From the NCBI GenBank assembly GCA_020026335.1, contig JAHHQO010000004.1, positions 62,001 through 126,000 of the forward strand: a DNA stretch of 64,000 nt. Direction: 5' to 3'. Below, piece after piece: positions 52,956-62,261 of this stretch; the stretch's first letter is position 1, and each line of letters opens with the position of its first letter. Below the pieces are notes generated by a model. That model worked only from the letters and a program-made list of their open reading frames with translations, was not told the origin of the DNA and did not search any database. The position numbers were made by a program, and so were the translations under genes. The DNA comes from Alistipes sp. (GTDB taxonomy: Bacteria > Bacteroidota > Bacteroidia > Bacteroidales > Rikenellaceae).

Positions 52956-53741
52956 TTATTTCATCTGCTTCGAATAAGCAATCAAAGCCTCAATCTTTTC
53001 TTTGAGTTCCAACATTTCATCTTTAAAGTCGCCCCTCACGTTGAAAGGAATCTTGAACGAGAGGTGGTCGCCCAACGCCTTGTTCATTCTGATGACGGGC
53101 TTCACGCACGTAATGTTGGTGAAGTAGAACAGCATCAGCACGATGGCAATCATCACCAGTAGCGAAATCAGCACGGGAGTCACGGCACGATAGGCGTTCT
53201 TCTTCATCTGTTCGGCACGCGGTGCAAGAGAACTCTGTGTCGAGGTCATGTAGTTGGTGATGGCGGAAGTCAGCTTGTCGTAGCATGCCTCATACTTCTC
53301 GTTGTACCATTTGGCACCGATGGAGTCGGGCTGGCTGCCCAGCGGTTTGTCCGCCAGGTGGGCACGACCAAAGGTCATGTAGTTGTCGGTTTGCAGTTTG
53401 AGCTCCGTTGTGGCGATGGCCAGCGAGTCGAGGAACGACTTCTCCAAAGCCTCGTTCTGTGCCATGGCCAATGTATTCTCCAATCTTTCGAGACTTGCAC
53501 GGCACAGGCTGTCATAGGAGTTGTCGGCAAACACCGACACTCTGATCATGGCTACATTCTGGGCGTGAGCCGCATCGAGCATATCCTTTGCCAACTCGAT
53601 ATTTCGCTTGTTGGCCTTCAGAATATTGTCGGTGTCACTACTCAAATTACTCAACTCCCAAAAGGAGACCATACCCGAAAAAAACAACAGACCTACGATA
53701 CTCAAAAAACCTATCGTAATTCTCTTTTGCAAACCGGTCAT
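52956..53741 (-). CDS. 4HB/HAMP membrane protein without an output domain
   Basis: A 261-residue protein: membrane span (about 8-30), an extracytoplasmic four-helix-bundle region of chemoreceptor type (about 32-185), a second span (about 190-212, VTPVLISLLVMIAIVLMLFYF) and a HAMP-like helix pair ending at residue 261. No methyl-accepting, kinase or cyclase domain follows. ATG 53741 was preferred over 53759 because the -7 box is at 53768. It heads the operon with TrkH, so it may sense or modulate K+ uptake or envelope state (inference). Confidence 0.75.
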   Translation of the reverse strand: MTGLQKRITIGFLSIVGLLFFSGMVSFWELSNLSSDTDNILKANKRNIELAKDMLDAAHAQNVAMIRVSVFADNSYDSLCRASLERLENTLAMAQNEALEKSFLDSLAIATTELKLQTDNYMTFGRAHLADKPLGSQPDSIGAKWYNEKYEACYDKLTSAITNYMTSTQSSLAPRAEQMKKNAYRAVTPVLISLLVMIAIVLMLFYFTNITCVKPVIRMNKALGDHLSFKIPFNVRGDFKDEMLELKEKIEALIAYSKQMK

Positions 53742-53767
53742 AATGTTACTAACATACAATAATACTA

Positions 53768-53775
53768 CAAAGATA
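53768..53775 (-). promoter_or_regulatory. -7 box of the sensor-trkH-floA operon
   Basis: Minus-strand TATCTTTG, about 27 bases before ATG 53741. Confidence 0.65.
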
Positions 53776-53780
53776 GCGAT

Positions 53781-55079
53781 TTAATCGCAAAACTCGGCCT
53801 CCAAATCGTGTTTTTCATCCATATTGAGGAGTTTTACCCTGCAAATGGTGTTGATGCGCGAGGCATCGTAGGGGGCTTTCACACGGCGGTAATTACCCGT
53901 GTAACCGAACATCATTCCGTTGCGGCGTGTGCTCTCGAAAAGAACGGTATCTTCCTGTCCCACACCCAGTCGGCAGAAGTCGGCGTGCAACTTGTCGCAC
54001 AGCTTCTCCAACTCCTGTACGCGGTGGGTCGCCACCGATGACTGCACCTTGTCGGGGAAGTTGATGGCAGGCGTGCCGGGACGCTCCGAGTAGGGGAAGA
54101 TGTGGAGGAACGCGGGCTTCACCTCCTCCAGGAAGCGGTAGGTGGTCATGAAATCCTCGTCCGACTCGCCGGGGAAGCCCACGATAACGTCAATACCGAT
54201 GAAGGCATCGGGCATGAGACGGCGCACCGAAGCGATACGCTCGGCAAACTTTTTGGAGGTATAGCGGCGGCGCATGAGTCCCAGAATACGGTCACATCCG
54301 CTTTGCAGGGGAATGTGGAAGTGGTGCTGGAACTTGGGTGAGGCGGCACAAAATTCGATAATCTCCTCGGTGAGCAGGTTCGGTTCGATGGACGAGATAC
54401 GGTAGCGTTCGATGCCGTCCACCTCATTGAGCGCCTTCAGCAGGTCGATGAACTTCTCGCCTGTCGTGCGACCGAAGTCGCCCGTATTGACACCCGTGAT
54501 GACAATCTCTTTCTGTCCCTCGGAAGCAATACGTTCCGCCTCCTTCACAAGGTCGGCAATGGGCATATTGCGGCTCGAACCGCGTGCATAGTGAATCGTA
54601 CAGTACGAACAGCAGTAGTCGCAACCGTCCTGTACCTTGAGGAAGGTACGCGTGCGGTCACCTGTCGAGAAGGCTGCGAAGAACGAGGTGATGTCGTCGG
54701 TATCGCAGCTGTAAATGTGGGCACGACCTTTGCCCGTGAGTTCCAACACACGGCGGTAGAGCGAACCCTTGTCGTTGTTGCTCAATACCAAGTCCACACC
54801 GTCGATGTCGCCAATCTCGTAGGGTTTGAGCTGCGCGTAGCAGCCCGTCACGGCGATGATGGCATCGGGGTTCTGACGGTGGAGTTTGCGGATAAGGTTA
54901 CGACACTTCTTGTCGGCGTGCTCCGTCACGGAGCAGCTGTTGATGACACATATATCGGCAGGGGCATTGGGAGCTACTCTTATAAAGCCGCCCTCCTCGA
55001 ATTGACGGGCGAGGGTAGAGGTCTCCGAAAAGTTGAGCTTGCAGCCCAAAGTATGGAAATTGACTCTGCGTTGTTGCAT
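53781..55079 (-). CDS. mtaB: tRNA methylthiotransferase MtaB
   Basis: A 432-residue radical-SAM enzyme that adds a methylthio group to t6A37 of tRNA. The N-terminal MTTase domain ligates one cluster (TLGCKLNFSE, INSCSVTEHAD, VTGCYAQ). The radical-SAM motif is CDYCCSYC with 'ARGSSRN' after it, and a C-terminal TRAM-like region follows. The start is ATG 55079; a TATTTTTG box on the minus strand (55117-55110) is a fair -7 element. Monocistronic and divergent from the ABC permease gene. Confidence 0.95.
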   Translation of the reverse strand: MQQRRVNFHTLGCKLNFSETSTLARQFEEGGFIRVAPNAPADICVINSCSVTEHADKKCRNLIRKLHRQNPDAIIAVTGCYAQLKPYEIGDIDGVDLVLSNNDKGSLYRRVLELTGKGRAHIYSCDTDDITSFFAAFSTGDRTRTFLKVQDGCDYCCSYCTIHYARGSSRNMPIADLVKEAERIASEGQKEIVITGVNTGDFGRTTGEKFIDLLKALNEVDGIERYRISSIEPNLLTEEIIEFCAASPKFQHHFHIPLQSGCDRILGLMRRRYTSKKFAERIASVRRLMPDAFIGIDVIVGFPGESDEDFMTTYRFLEEVKPAFLHIFPYSERPGTPAINFPDKVQSSVATHRVQELEKLCDKLHADFCRLGVGQEDTVLFESTRRNGMMFGYTGNYRRVKAPYDASRINTICRVKLLNMDEKHDLEAEFCD

Positions 55080-55171
55080 GAAAATTCAGTGTTAATATAA
55101 AATTTGTGCCAAAAATACAAAAAACTCCTCGAAAGTGGGGGAAAATCGAGGGGTTTTAGAATAAAAAAATA

Positions 55172-55179
55172 TAAATTTG
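55172..55179 (+). promoter_or_regulatory. -7 box of the permease-lptF-ribBA run
   Basis: TAAATTTG, 22 bases before ATG 55201. Confidence 0.6.
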
Positions 55180-55200
55180 CAAGCATTATAAAAATCAGAT

Positions 55201-56034
55201 ATGTCTTTTTTCAATGATTTGATTCAATACGGTTATCTCGCGAATGCTTTGACGGCATGTGTCCTCTCGGGTGTAACCTGCGGTATAATAGGTACATACG
55301 TAGTATGCCGCCGCATGGTTTTCTTGACCGGAGGTGTGACACACGCTTCGTTCGGAGGTCTCGGTATCGCATTCTACCTCGGCGCCAATCCCATTTTGGG
55401 TGCGATGGTCTTTGCCGTGCTTTCGACATTGGGCATCGAGTGGGCCGGTGAAAAAGGAAATATCCGTGAGGATTCCGCCATCGGAATTATCTGGTCGCTG
55501 GGTATGGCCATCGGTGCGCTGTTCATGTGTATGCGTCCGGGCTACACATCGGGCGATTTGTCATCGTACCTCTTCGGAAGTATCATCACCGTGACGGGCG
55601 ATGATGTGGTGGCACTGGCTCTGCTGGCTGCCGTGCTGGTCATCGGTGCTTTCCTGTGGTTGCAGCCTGTCATCTATGTAGCCTTCGACAAGGACTTCGC
55701 CCGCAGCAAGGGAATCCCCACACGATTTATCACCTATCTGCTGGCCATACTCACCGCCATCACCATCGTGCTTTCGATACGCATCATGGGCATCGTCCTG
55801 CTGATTTCGTTGATTACCCTTCCGGTGGTCATCGCCAATTCCCTGTCAAAATCCTATCGGGTCATCACCCTTTTGGCATCCCTCATCGCCGCCATGGGCA
55901 ATGTGTCGGGATTGATTTTCAGCTACAATTTCGATGTTCCGCCCGGTGCTGCAATAATATTTACGCTCACCCTTATGCTTATAATAGTAAAACTATTAAC
56001 TTTGCATAGAAAAAAATTAGCTGCCACTGCATGA
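55201..56034 (+). CDS. Metal ABC transporter permease (ZnuB/MntB type)
   Basis: A 277-residue ABC-3 family permease with about eight membrane spans: GVTCGIIGTYVVCRRMVFLTGGVTHASFGG at the N-terminus, the 'AFDKDFARSKGIP' cytoplasmic loop, and 'SIRIMGIVLLISLITLP'. It imports Zn2+, Mn2+ or Fe2+. The ATPase and solute-binding subunits are not in the window. Its stop overlaps the LptF/G start by four bases (ATGA). Confidence 0.9.
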   Translation: MSFFNDLIQYGYLANALTACVLSGVTCGIIGTYVVCRRMVFLTGGVTHASFGGLGIAFYLGANPILGAMVFAVLSTLGIEWAGEKGNIREDSAIGIIWSLGMAIGALFMCMRPGYTSGDLSSYLFGSIITVTGDDVVALALLAAVLVIGAFLWLQPVIYVAFDKDFARSKGIPTRFITYLLAILTAITIVLSIRIMGIVLLISLITLPVVIANSLSKSYRVITLLASLIAAMGNVSGLIFSYNFDVPPGAAIIFTLTLMLIIVKLLTLHRKKLAATA

Positions 56035-57530
56035 AAACCATACATAAATTAGTTCTGAAGTCCTATTTGGGTCCCATGATTCTCACATTCTTCATTGTCA
56101 TGTTTGTGCTGATGATGAACTTTGTGTGGCGATACATCGACGAATTGGTGGGTAAGGGTCTCAGTGCAGGCATTATCATCGAGCTGATGTCCTATGCCAT
56201 GGCCAATATGCTGCCTTTGGGCTTGCCGTTGGCCGTTCTGCTGGCTGCCATCATGACTCTCGGTAATTTGGGCGAGAACTATGAGTTGCTGGCCATGAAG
56301 TCGGCCGGTATGTCACTGGTCAAAATCACAAAACCGCTTATCATTCTGGTGAGTTGCATCGCCGTGGGCAGTTTCTTCATCGGCAACAACCTTGTACCCT
56401 ATGCCAACAAGCGAATGTACAGTATCATCTACGACATTCGCCAACAGCGTCAGACCCTCGAATTCCAGGACGGTCTGTTCTTCAACGGTATCGACAATAT
56501 GTCGATTCGTGTCGGACATCAGGACCCCAAGACATCACTCCTGCGCGATGTGCTGATTTACGACAACCGCTCCTCCAACGGTAACATGAATACCGTGGTG
56601 GCAGATTCGGGTTACATCCGCCTGTCGGACGACAAACGCTACCTGCTGGTCGAGTTGTACAACGGTCAGACCTACGAGCAGACACGTAACTCACAGTGGT
56701 ACAACCACAGTGCCCTGCGTCACCACACCTTCGAAACCCAGAAGCAGGACATCGCCATGGACGGTTTTGCCATGGGACGAAGCGATGCCAACCAGTTCTC
56801 GAACAGTCAGACCAAGAACATCAACGAGTTGCAGACCGACATCGACTCGCTGGAGAAGCGAGTGGATATGGCAACGACCAACTCCTACGAGCCGCTGATT
56901 AAAGACCAGATTTTCGTCAGCGACAAGAATGTAATTCCCTCGAAAGATTCAACATGGGTCAATAAGAGCAGTTGCGCGGAGAACCTCTTCATTGACAGCC
57001 TTACGAAGCTGACGGTACGCGACAAGGAGAAGATATGGAACGCGGCACGCGCCCGTGCCAAGAACTCGCGTAATATGTTCTCCTTCGACGAGTCGTCCGC
57101 CAAGAGTTCGCTCAACCAGCTTTACAAGAGTAAGGTGGAGTGGCACAAGAAGGTGTCTCTGCCTGTTTCCATCATCATCTTCTTCCTCATCGGTGCTCCG
57201 CTGGGTGCCATTATCCGAAAGGGTGGTTTGGGACTTCCCGTTGTGGTGTCGGTCATCTTCTTTGTGATATACTATATTATCAGTATCTCGGGCGAGAAGC
57301 TCGCCAAGGAGGGTAGCTGGGAGGCTTGCTACGGTATGTGGCTATCGACCTTCATTCTTACTCCCATAGCCGTCTATCTGACCTACAAGGCCACCAACGA
57401 CTCGGCACTGCTCGACACCGACTGGTATGCAGGAAAAATTAAAGCACTCAAGGAGCGTTTCCCTATCATTGAAAAAATAAATAATACGATAAAATTCAAA
57501 CGCCATGCGAAACGAAACAAAACTGAATAG
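56031..57530 (+). CDS. LptF/LptG family permease
   Basis: A 499-residue protein of the LptF/LptG (YjgP/YjgQ) family, the membrane part of the lipopolysaccharide exporter. The N-terminal three spans include 'LPLGLPLAVLLAAIMTLGNLGENYEL', a large periplasmic jellyroll follows (about 120-375), with an extra coiled segment at 255-285, and three C-terminal spans include 'FFLIGAPLGAIIRKGGLGLP'. It overlaps the permease gene by 4 bases and ribBA by 26 bases. The LptB/LptA genes are not visible. Confidence 0.92.
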   Translation: MKTIHKLVLKSYLGPMILTFFIVMFVLMMNFVWRYIDELVGKGLSAGIIIELMSYAMANMLPLGLPLAVLLAAIMTLGNLGENYELLAMKSAGMSLVKITKPLIILVSCIAVGSFFIGNNLVPYANKRMYSIIYDIRQQRQTLEFQDGLFFNGIDNMSIRVGHQDPKTSLLRDVLIYDNRSSNGNMNTVVADSGYIRLSDDKRYLLVELYNGQTYEQTRNSQWYNHSALRHHTFETQKQDIAMDGFAMGRSDANQFSNSQTKNINELQTDIDSLEKRVDMATTNSYEPLIKDQIFVSDKNVIPSKDSTWVNKSSCAENLFIDSLTKLTVRDKEKIWNAARARAKNSRNMFSFDESSAKSSLNQLYKSKVEWHKKVSLPVSIIIFFLIGAPLGAIIRKGGLGLPVVVSVIFFVIYYIISISGEKLAKEGSWEACYGMWLSTFILTPIAVYLTYKATNDSALLDTDWYAGKIKALKERFPIIEKINNTIKFKRHAKRNKTE

Positions 57531-58728
57531 TGTAGAGGAGGTTCTCGAAGACTTCCGTAATGGTAAAATCGTCATCGTTGTAGACGATGAAGACCGTGAA
57601 AATGAGGGTGACTTCATCGTTGCTGCCGAGAAGATTACTCCCGAAATCGTGAACTTCATGCTCAAGGAGGGTCGCGGTGTGCTGTGTGCTCCCTTGAGTG
57701 AGAGCCGTTGTGCCGAGCTGGGTCTCAACATGATGGAGGAGAACAACACTTCGTTGCTCGGTACTCCCTTCACCGTTACTGTTGACCTTTTGGGTGAGGG
57801 TTGCACCACCGGCGTGTCGATTCACGACCGTGCTGCCACTATCCGCGCTTTGGCCAACCCCGAAACCAAGGCTACCGACCTTGGCCGTCCGGGTCACATC
57901 AACCCCCTGCGTGCCCGTGAGAAGGGCGTGCTCCGACGTCCGGGTCACACCGAGGCTGCCGTAGACTTGGCTCGTCTGTCGGGTTTGCAGCCCGCAGGTG
58001 CGCTCATCGAGATTATGAACGAGGACGGAACGATGGCTCGTCTGCCCCAGCTGTTGGAGAAGGCCGAAAAGTTCGGTCTGAAGATTATCTCCATCGCTTC
58101 GCTGATTGCCTACCGTCTGAAGCAGGAGTCAATTGTCGAGAAGGGTGTTACCGTACCCCTGCCCACCGAGTGGGGTGAGTTCAAGATTACTCCCTTCCTC
58201 CAGAAGTCGAACGGTGTGGAGCACGTGGCACTGACCAAGGGCGAGTGGACTGAGGACGAACCCGTGCTGATTCGTGTGCACTCATCGTGCGCTACGGGCG
58301 ACATCTTCGGCTCATACCGTTGCGACTGCGGCGAACAGCTGCACCAGGCCATGCAGATGATTGAGAAGGAGGGCAAGGGTGCCATCATCTACCTCAATCA
58401 GGAGGGACGCGGTATCGGCCTCTGCAACAAGATTCACGCCTACAAATTGCAGGACGAGGGTCTCGACACCGTGGATGCCAACATCAAGTTGGGCTTCAAG
58501 GCCGACGAGCGCGACTATGGTGTGGGTGCCAGCATCATCCGCGAGTTGGGTATCCGCAAGATGCGTCTGATGACCAACAACCCCTCGAAGAAGGCTGGTT
58601 TGGAGGGCTACGGTTTGGAGATTGATGAGATTGTTCCCATCGTCATCAAGCCCAACAAGTACAATGCTCACTATTTGGAGACCAAGCAGGAGAGAATGCA
58701 CCACAACCTCGGCTTGGAGACAAAATAA
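57505..58728 (+). CDS. ribBA: Bifunctional riboflavin protein RibBA
   Basis: A 407-residue enzyme: the N-terminal DHBP synthase (residues about 5-205) has VDDEDRENEGDFIV and 'PGHINPLRAR...RRPGHTEAAVDLARLSG'; the C-terminal GTP cyclohydrolase II has VHSSCATGDIFGSYRCDCGEQL (zinc cysteines), 'LNQEGRGIGL' and 'RLMTNNPSKKAGL'. It supplies both riboflavin precursors. The start codon lies 26 bases inside the LptF/G gene. A hairpin follows before fmt. Confidence 0.96.
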   Translation: MRNETKLNSVEEVLEDFRNGKIVIVVDDEDRENEGDFIVAAEKITPEIVNFMLKEGRGVLCAPLSESRCAELGLNMMEENNTSLLGTPFTVTVDLLGEGCTTGVSIHDRAATIRALANPETKATDLGRPGHINPLRAREKGVLRRPGHTEAAVDLARLSGLQPAGALIEIMNEDGTMARLPQLLEKAEKFGLKIISIASLIAYRLKQESIVEKGVTVPLPTEWGEFKITPFLQKSNGVEHVALTKGEWTEDEPVLIRVHSSCATGDIFGSYRCDCGEQLHQAMQMIEKEGKGAIIYLNQEGRGIGLCNKIHAYKLQDEGLDTVDANIKLGFKADERDYGVGASIIRELGIRKMRLMTNNPSKKAGLEGYGLEIDEIVPIVIKPNKYNAHYLETKQERMHHNLGLETK

Positions 58729-58747
58729 CAAAACCCATTGACAGCGT

Positions 58748-58784
58748 GCGGAGTGCCTGTAAAGGGTACTCCGCATCTGTTTTA
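58748..58784 (+). terminator. Hairpin between ribBA and fmt
   Basis: GCGGAGT and ACTCCGC stem with an inner GCC/GGGT step, then ATCTGTTTT. A terminator or attenuator that separates fmt partly from ribBA. Confidence 0.65.
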
Positions 58785-58796
58785 ATACGCAAAACT

Positions 58797-59759
58797 ATGA
58801 ATGCAAAAGATATAAGAATCGTTTTCATGGGTACTCCCGAATTTGCGGTACCTTCACTGCGTGCTCTCGTTGACAACGGGTACAACGTGGTGGCCGTGGT
58901 GACCACTCCCGACAAACCGGCAGGACGAGGTCAGAAGCAACACGAGAGTGATGTGAAGGTGGCAGCCCGCGAGTTGGGATTGCCGATTCTTCAGCCCGAA
59001 AAGCTCAAAGCTCCCGAATTTGTGGAGGCGATGCAGGCACTGAAGCCCGATTTGGGCATTGTCATCGCCTTCAGAATGTTGCCCGAGGTAATTTGGGCAA
59101 TGCCCACCTACGGCACGTTCAACCTCCACGCCTCGCTGCTTCCGCAATACCGAGGTGCCGCTCCCATCAACTGGGCGATTATCAATGGCGAGAAGGAGAC
59201 GGGTATCACCACCTTCCTGTTGAACCACGAGATTGACAAGGGTGCTATTTTGGGTCAGAAACGCATGCCTATCCTCCCCGAGGATAACATCGGTACGATG
59301 TATGACAAGCTCATGAACGAGGGTACACAGCTCGTCCTGAACACCGTGGAGCGCATCGCAGCCGGAGACATCACTCCTGTGGAGCAGAATGTCGATGAAA
59401 GCACGCTGAAACCCGCTCCCAAAATCTTCAAGGAGGACGGCGAGATTCACTGGAACAAGGAGGGCGAATCGATTGTGAACCTTATCCGCGGTCTGTCGCC
59501 CTATCCTGCGGCATGGGGTGAGATGGTCAAGGCAGACGGTTCGATCAACAGAGCCAAGATTTTCTCGGCGACCTTCGAGGAGAAACACCACGAGGTGGCG
59601 TGTGGCACCATCGAGAGCGACTCGCGCACCTATATCCGTGTAGCCTGCAAGAACGGCTGGATTAACCTCGACGAGGTGCAGCTGGCCGGCAAGAAGCGAC
59701 TCAAAGTCAAGGAACTGCTGCTGGGCTTCAGAGATGTGCTCCAGTACTGCTTTAAATAA
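58797..59759 (+). CDS. fmt: Methionyl-tRNA formyltransferase
   Basis: A 320-residue enzyme that formylates initiator Met-tRNA. RIVFMGTPEFAVPSL opens the formyltransferase domain. The 10-formyl-THF site 'NLHASLLPQYRGAAPINWAIINGEKETGIT' carries the catalytic Asn/His, with Asp in 'LNHEIDKGAIL'. A C-terminal OB domain follows ('INRAKIFSATFEE'). The start at 58797 is chosen because the fold begins there; the longer open frame overlaps the hairpin. Confidence 0.95.
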   Translation: MNAKDIRIVFMGTPEFAVPSLRALVDNGYNVVAVVTTPDKPAGRGQKQHESDVKVAARELGLPILQPEKLKAPEFVEAMQALKPDLGIVIAFRMLPEVIWAMPTYGTFNLHASLLPQYRGAAPINWAIINGEKETGITTFLLNHEIDKGAILGQKRMPILPEDNIGTMYDKLMNEGTQLVLNTVERIAAGDITPVEQNVDESTLKPAPKIFKEDGEIHWNKEGESIVNLIRGLSPYPAAWGEMVKADGSINRAKIFSATFEEKHHEVACGTIESDSRTYIRVACKNGWINLDEVQLAGKKRLKVKELLLGFRDVLQYCFK

Positions 59760-59785
59760 AGATATTCGCTATACATATACAAACA

Positions 59786-59818
59786 AAAAGGACGACTCCT
59801 CGCGGGGTCGTCCTTTTT
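59786..59818 (+). terminator. Terminator after fmt
   Basis: AAAAGGACGAC and GTCGTCCTTTTT, stable stem with T run. It also closes the convergent 2-oxoacid oxidoreductase operon. Confidence 0.95.
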
Positions 59819-59842
59819 ATATTTTGGGCATTAGCCCGAGGA

Positions 59843-60385
59843 TTATCGCTTCTTGATAATCTCGCCACCGTGCTTGATGGCCTCCTCGTTCATGGGCAGA
59901 AGTTTCCACGCTCTTTCGGGCAGTGACTCCTTCAGACCAATCATCACATTCTCCATCTTCACCAGAGGGCGCACCTTGAGGTAACCGCCCAAAATCATGG
60001 TGTTAAAGAGCTTCGACTGTCCCATCTTGGCACACTCCGAAGTGGCATCAATCGAATACACCGAGATGTCCTCACGTACGGGGTGGCGTGAGATACCGTT
60101 GGTATCGTAAATCAACACACCACCGGGCTTTACCAGCGGTTCGAACTTCTCCATCGACTGCTGATTGAGAATGATGGCGGTATCGAACTCGTGAGCGATA
60201 GGTGAAGATATCTTCTTGTCCGAGAGAATGACCGTAACATTGGCTGTACCACCACGCATTTCGGGACCGTAGGAAGGCATCCATGTCACCTCGTAGTCCT
60301 GCATTACGCCCGAGTAAGCCAGAATCTTACCCATCGAGAGGACACCCTGTCCTCCAAATCCTGCAATAATTAATGTCTCTTTCAT
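59843..60385 (-). CDS. 2-oxoacid:ferredoxin oxidoreductase, gamma subunit
   Basis: A 180-residue gamma subunit: IIAGFGGQGVLSMGKILAYSG nucleotide-fold start, 'TWMPSYGPEMRGGTANVTVILSD' CoA-binding region and a 'MILGGYLKVRPLV' helix. It pairs with the alpha and beta subunits to cleave a 2-oxoacid and pass electrons to ferredoxin. Last of four genes (ferredoxin, alpha, beta, gamma); the beta stop is 12 bases upstream. Confidence 0.92.
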   Translation of the reverse strand: MKETLIIAGFGGQGVLSMGKILAYSGVMQDYEVTWMPSYGPEMRGGTANVTVILSDKKISSPIAHEFDTAIILNQQSMEKFEPLVKPGGVLIYDTNGISRHPVREDISVYSIDATSECAKMGQSKLFNTMILGGYLKVRPLVKMENVMIGLKESLPERAWKLLPMNEEAIKHGGEIIKKR

Positions 60386-60397
60386 ATCTCACCTTCA

Positions 60398-61159
60398 CTA
60401 TTTTACTTCCTTAATATCTCCCAGCGGATAGAAGGGCAACATATTCTCCTCCAACCACTTGTTGGCAGCTACGGGTGACATCTTCCAACCGCTGTTACAG
60501 GTCGATACGACCTCCACCAGCGAGAAACCCTTGCCCTCCATCGAACGCTGGAACGCCTTTTTGATGGCAGCCTTGCACTTGCGCACGTTGGCGGGCTTGT
60601 GCACGCTCTGACGGGTGATGTAGGTCGCACCATCGAGGTGTGCCATCATCTCGGCAATCTTATAGGGATAGCCGTTCAGATGTGCATCACGACCATAGGG
60701 GGTGGTGGCGGTCTTCATACCCAAAAGGGTAGTGGGAGCCATCTGACCACCGGTCATACCGTAGATAGCATTGTTGATGTAGATAGCCACCACATTCTCG
60801 CCACGTGCTGCGGCGTGAATCGACTCTGCCGTACCGATAGCCGACAAGTCACCGTCACCCTGATAGGTGAAGACCAGTCGGTCGGGATTCAGACGCTTGG
60901 CTGCCGTTGCCACTGCCAAAGCACGACCATGAGCGGCCTCAATCCAGTCGATATCGATGTAGTTGTAGGCGAACACCGAGCAACCTACGGGCGAGATACC
61001 GATGGACTTGTGTTCCAAACCCAACTCCTCGATTACCTCGGCTACCAATTTATGTACCGTACCATGACTACAACCGGGGCAGTAGTGCATGACATTATCC
61101 ATGATGAGTTTCGGTTTTGCGTAAACCAAATTCTCCTTTTTGATTTCAACCTCAGCCAT
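60398..61159 (-). CDS. 2-oxoacid:ferredoxin oxidoreductase, beta subunit (TPP)
   Basis: A 253-residue thiamine-diphosphate subunit. YCPGCSHGTVHK is the usual N-terminal motif, 'GDGDLSAIG' begins the TPP/Mg motif ending at 'NNAIYGMTGGQ', and a C-terminal 'FSLVEVVSTCNSGW' region follows. The chain length and the lack of its own iron-sulfur domain fit VorA/KorB-type subunits, not PFOR. It is 4 bases after the alpha subunit. Confidence 0.92.
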   Translation of the reverse strand: MAEVEIKKENLVYAKPKLIMDNVMHYCPGCSHGTVHKLVAEVIEELGLEHKSIGISPVGCSVFAYNYIDIDWIEAAHGRALAVATAAKRLNPDRLVFTYQGDGDLSAIGTAESIHAAARGENVVAIYINNAIYGMTGGQMAPTTLLGMKTATTPYGRDAHLNGYPYKIAEMMAHLDGATYITRQSVHKPANVRKCKAAIKKAFQRSMEGKGFSLVEVVSTCNSGWKMSPVAANKWLEENMLPFYPLGDIKEVK

Positions 61160-61163
61160 CTCT

Positions 61164-62258
61164 TTACTTGTTAATCAGTTTCTCCTTGAGGGCTGTGAGT
61201 ACCTCTTCGGGATTGAAAATCATACCGCCCTGACGGCCATAGTGCTCCACGGGAGCCTTACCGTTCACAGCAAGACGGACATCCTCTACCATCTGACCGG
61301 CATTAAGCTCGGCCGAGAGGAAACCCTTGACACCGCGTGATGCCAATTCGGCGATGGGCTTGGTGGGGAAGGGATAGAGGGTGATGGGGCGCAACAGACC
61401 GACCTTGAGTCCCTGCTCGCGAGCCATCTCCACGGTGGCCGAGCAGATACGTGCCGAAGAACCGAAAGCCACGATGACATAGTCGGCATCGTCACATTCG
61501 ATAGCCTCGTATCGCACCTCGTTCTCCTCCAGCGCGCGGTATTTCTCCTGCATACGCTTGTTGATAATCTCCATCTTCTCGGACTGCAACTCCAGCGATG
61601 TCGCCACATTTCGCTCTCTGTCGGCGGGCTTACCCATGGCAGCCCACGAACCGCACTCTGCCACAATTTCCTCTTGGGTCTTTCTCGGACGCTGGGGGGC
61701 GAGTACCACCTTCTCCATCATCTGACCGATGGCACCATCGGCCAAAATCATTGCAGGATTGCGGTACTTGAATGCCAAATCGAAGCCCAGAGCCACGTGG
61801 TCGTGCATCTCCTGCACCGAGTTGGGCGCAAGTACAATCAGGTGGAAGTCACCGTGACCACTGCCCTTACAAGCCTGGAAGTAGTCACCCTGCGAGGGCT
61901 GGATAGTACCCAGACCCGGACCGCCACGCTGGCAGTTGATGACCAGACACGGCAGCTCCGCACCGGCCAGATAGCTCAGTCCTTCAGCCATAAGACTGAC
62001 ACCGGGGCTCGATGACGAAGTCATGACACGTTTGCCTGTTGATGCACCACCATATACCATATTGATAGAGGAGACCTCCGACTCGGCCTGCAAAACGACC
62101 ATGCCGGTAGTCTCCCAGGGTTTGAGTTCCATCAAAGTCTCCATCACTTCCGATTGGGGAGTGATAGGATATCCGAAATATCCGTCGCAACCGTAGCGAA
62201 TTGCCGCATGAGCTATCACTTCGTTGCCTTTCATTAATTTCACCTCTTTCTCTGCCAT
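61164..62258 (-). CDS. vorB: 2-oxoacid:ferredoxin oxidoreductase, alpha subunit (VorB-like)
   Basis: A 364-residue alpha subunit: LMKGNEVIAHAAIRYGCDGYFGYPITPQSE at the N-terminus, then 'SGSGHGDFHLIVLAPNSVQEM' and 'VIVAFGSSARICSATVEMAREQG' with 'GLLRPITLYPFP'. The size and the separate small ferredoxin subunit fit branched-chain 2-oxoacid (VorDABC) or 2-oxoglutarate (KorDABC) oxidoreductases; the substrate cannot be fixed by eye. Confidence 0.88.
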   Translation of the reverse strand: MAEKEVKLMKGNEVIAHAAIRYGCDGYFGYPITPQSEVMETLMELKPWETTGMVVLQAESEVSSINMVYGGASTGKRVMTSSSSPGVSLMAEGLSYLAGAELPCLVINCQRGGPGLGTIQPSQGDYFQACKGSGHGDFHLIVLAPNSVQEMHDHVALGFDLAFKYRNPAMILADGAIGQMMEKVVLAPQRPRKTQEEIVAECGSWAAMGKPADRERNVATSLELQSEKMEIINKRMQEKYRALEENEVRYEAIECDDADYVIVAFGSSARICSATVEMAREQGLKVGLLRPITLYPFPTKPIAELASRGVKGFLSAELNAGQMVEDVRLAVNGKAPVEHYGRQGGMIFNPEEVLTALKEKLINK

Positions 62259-62261
62259 AGC

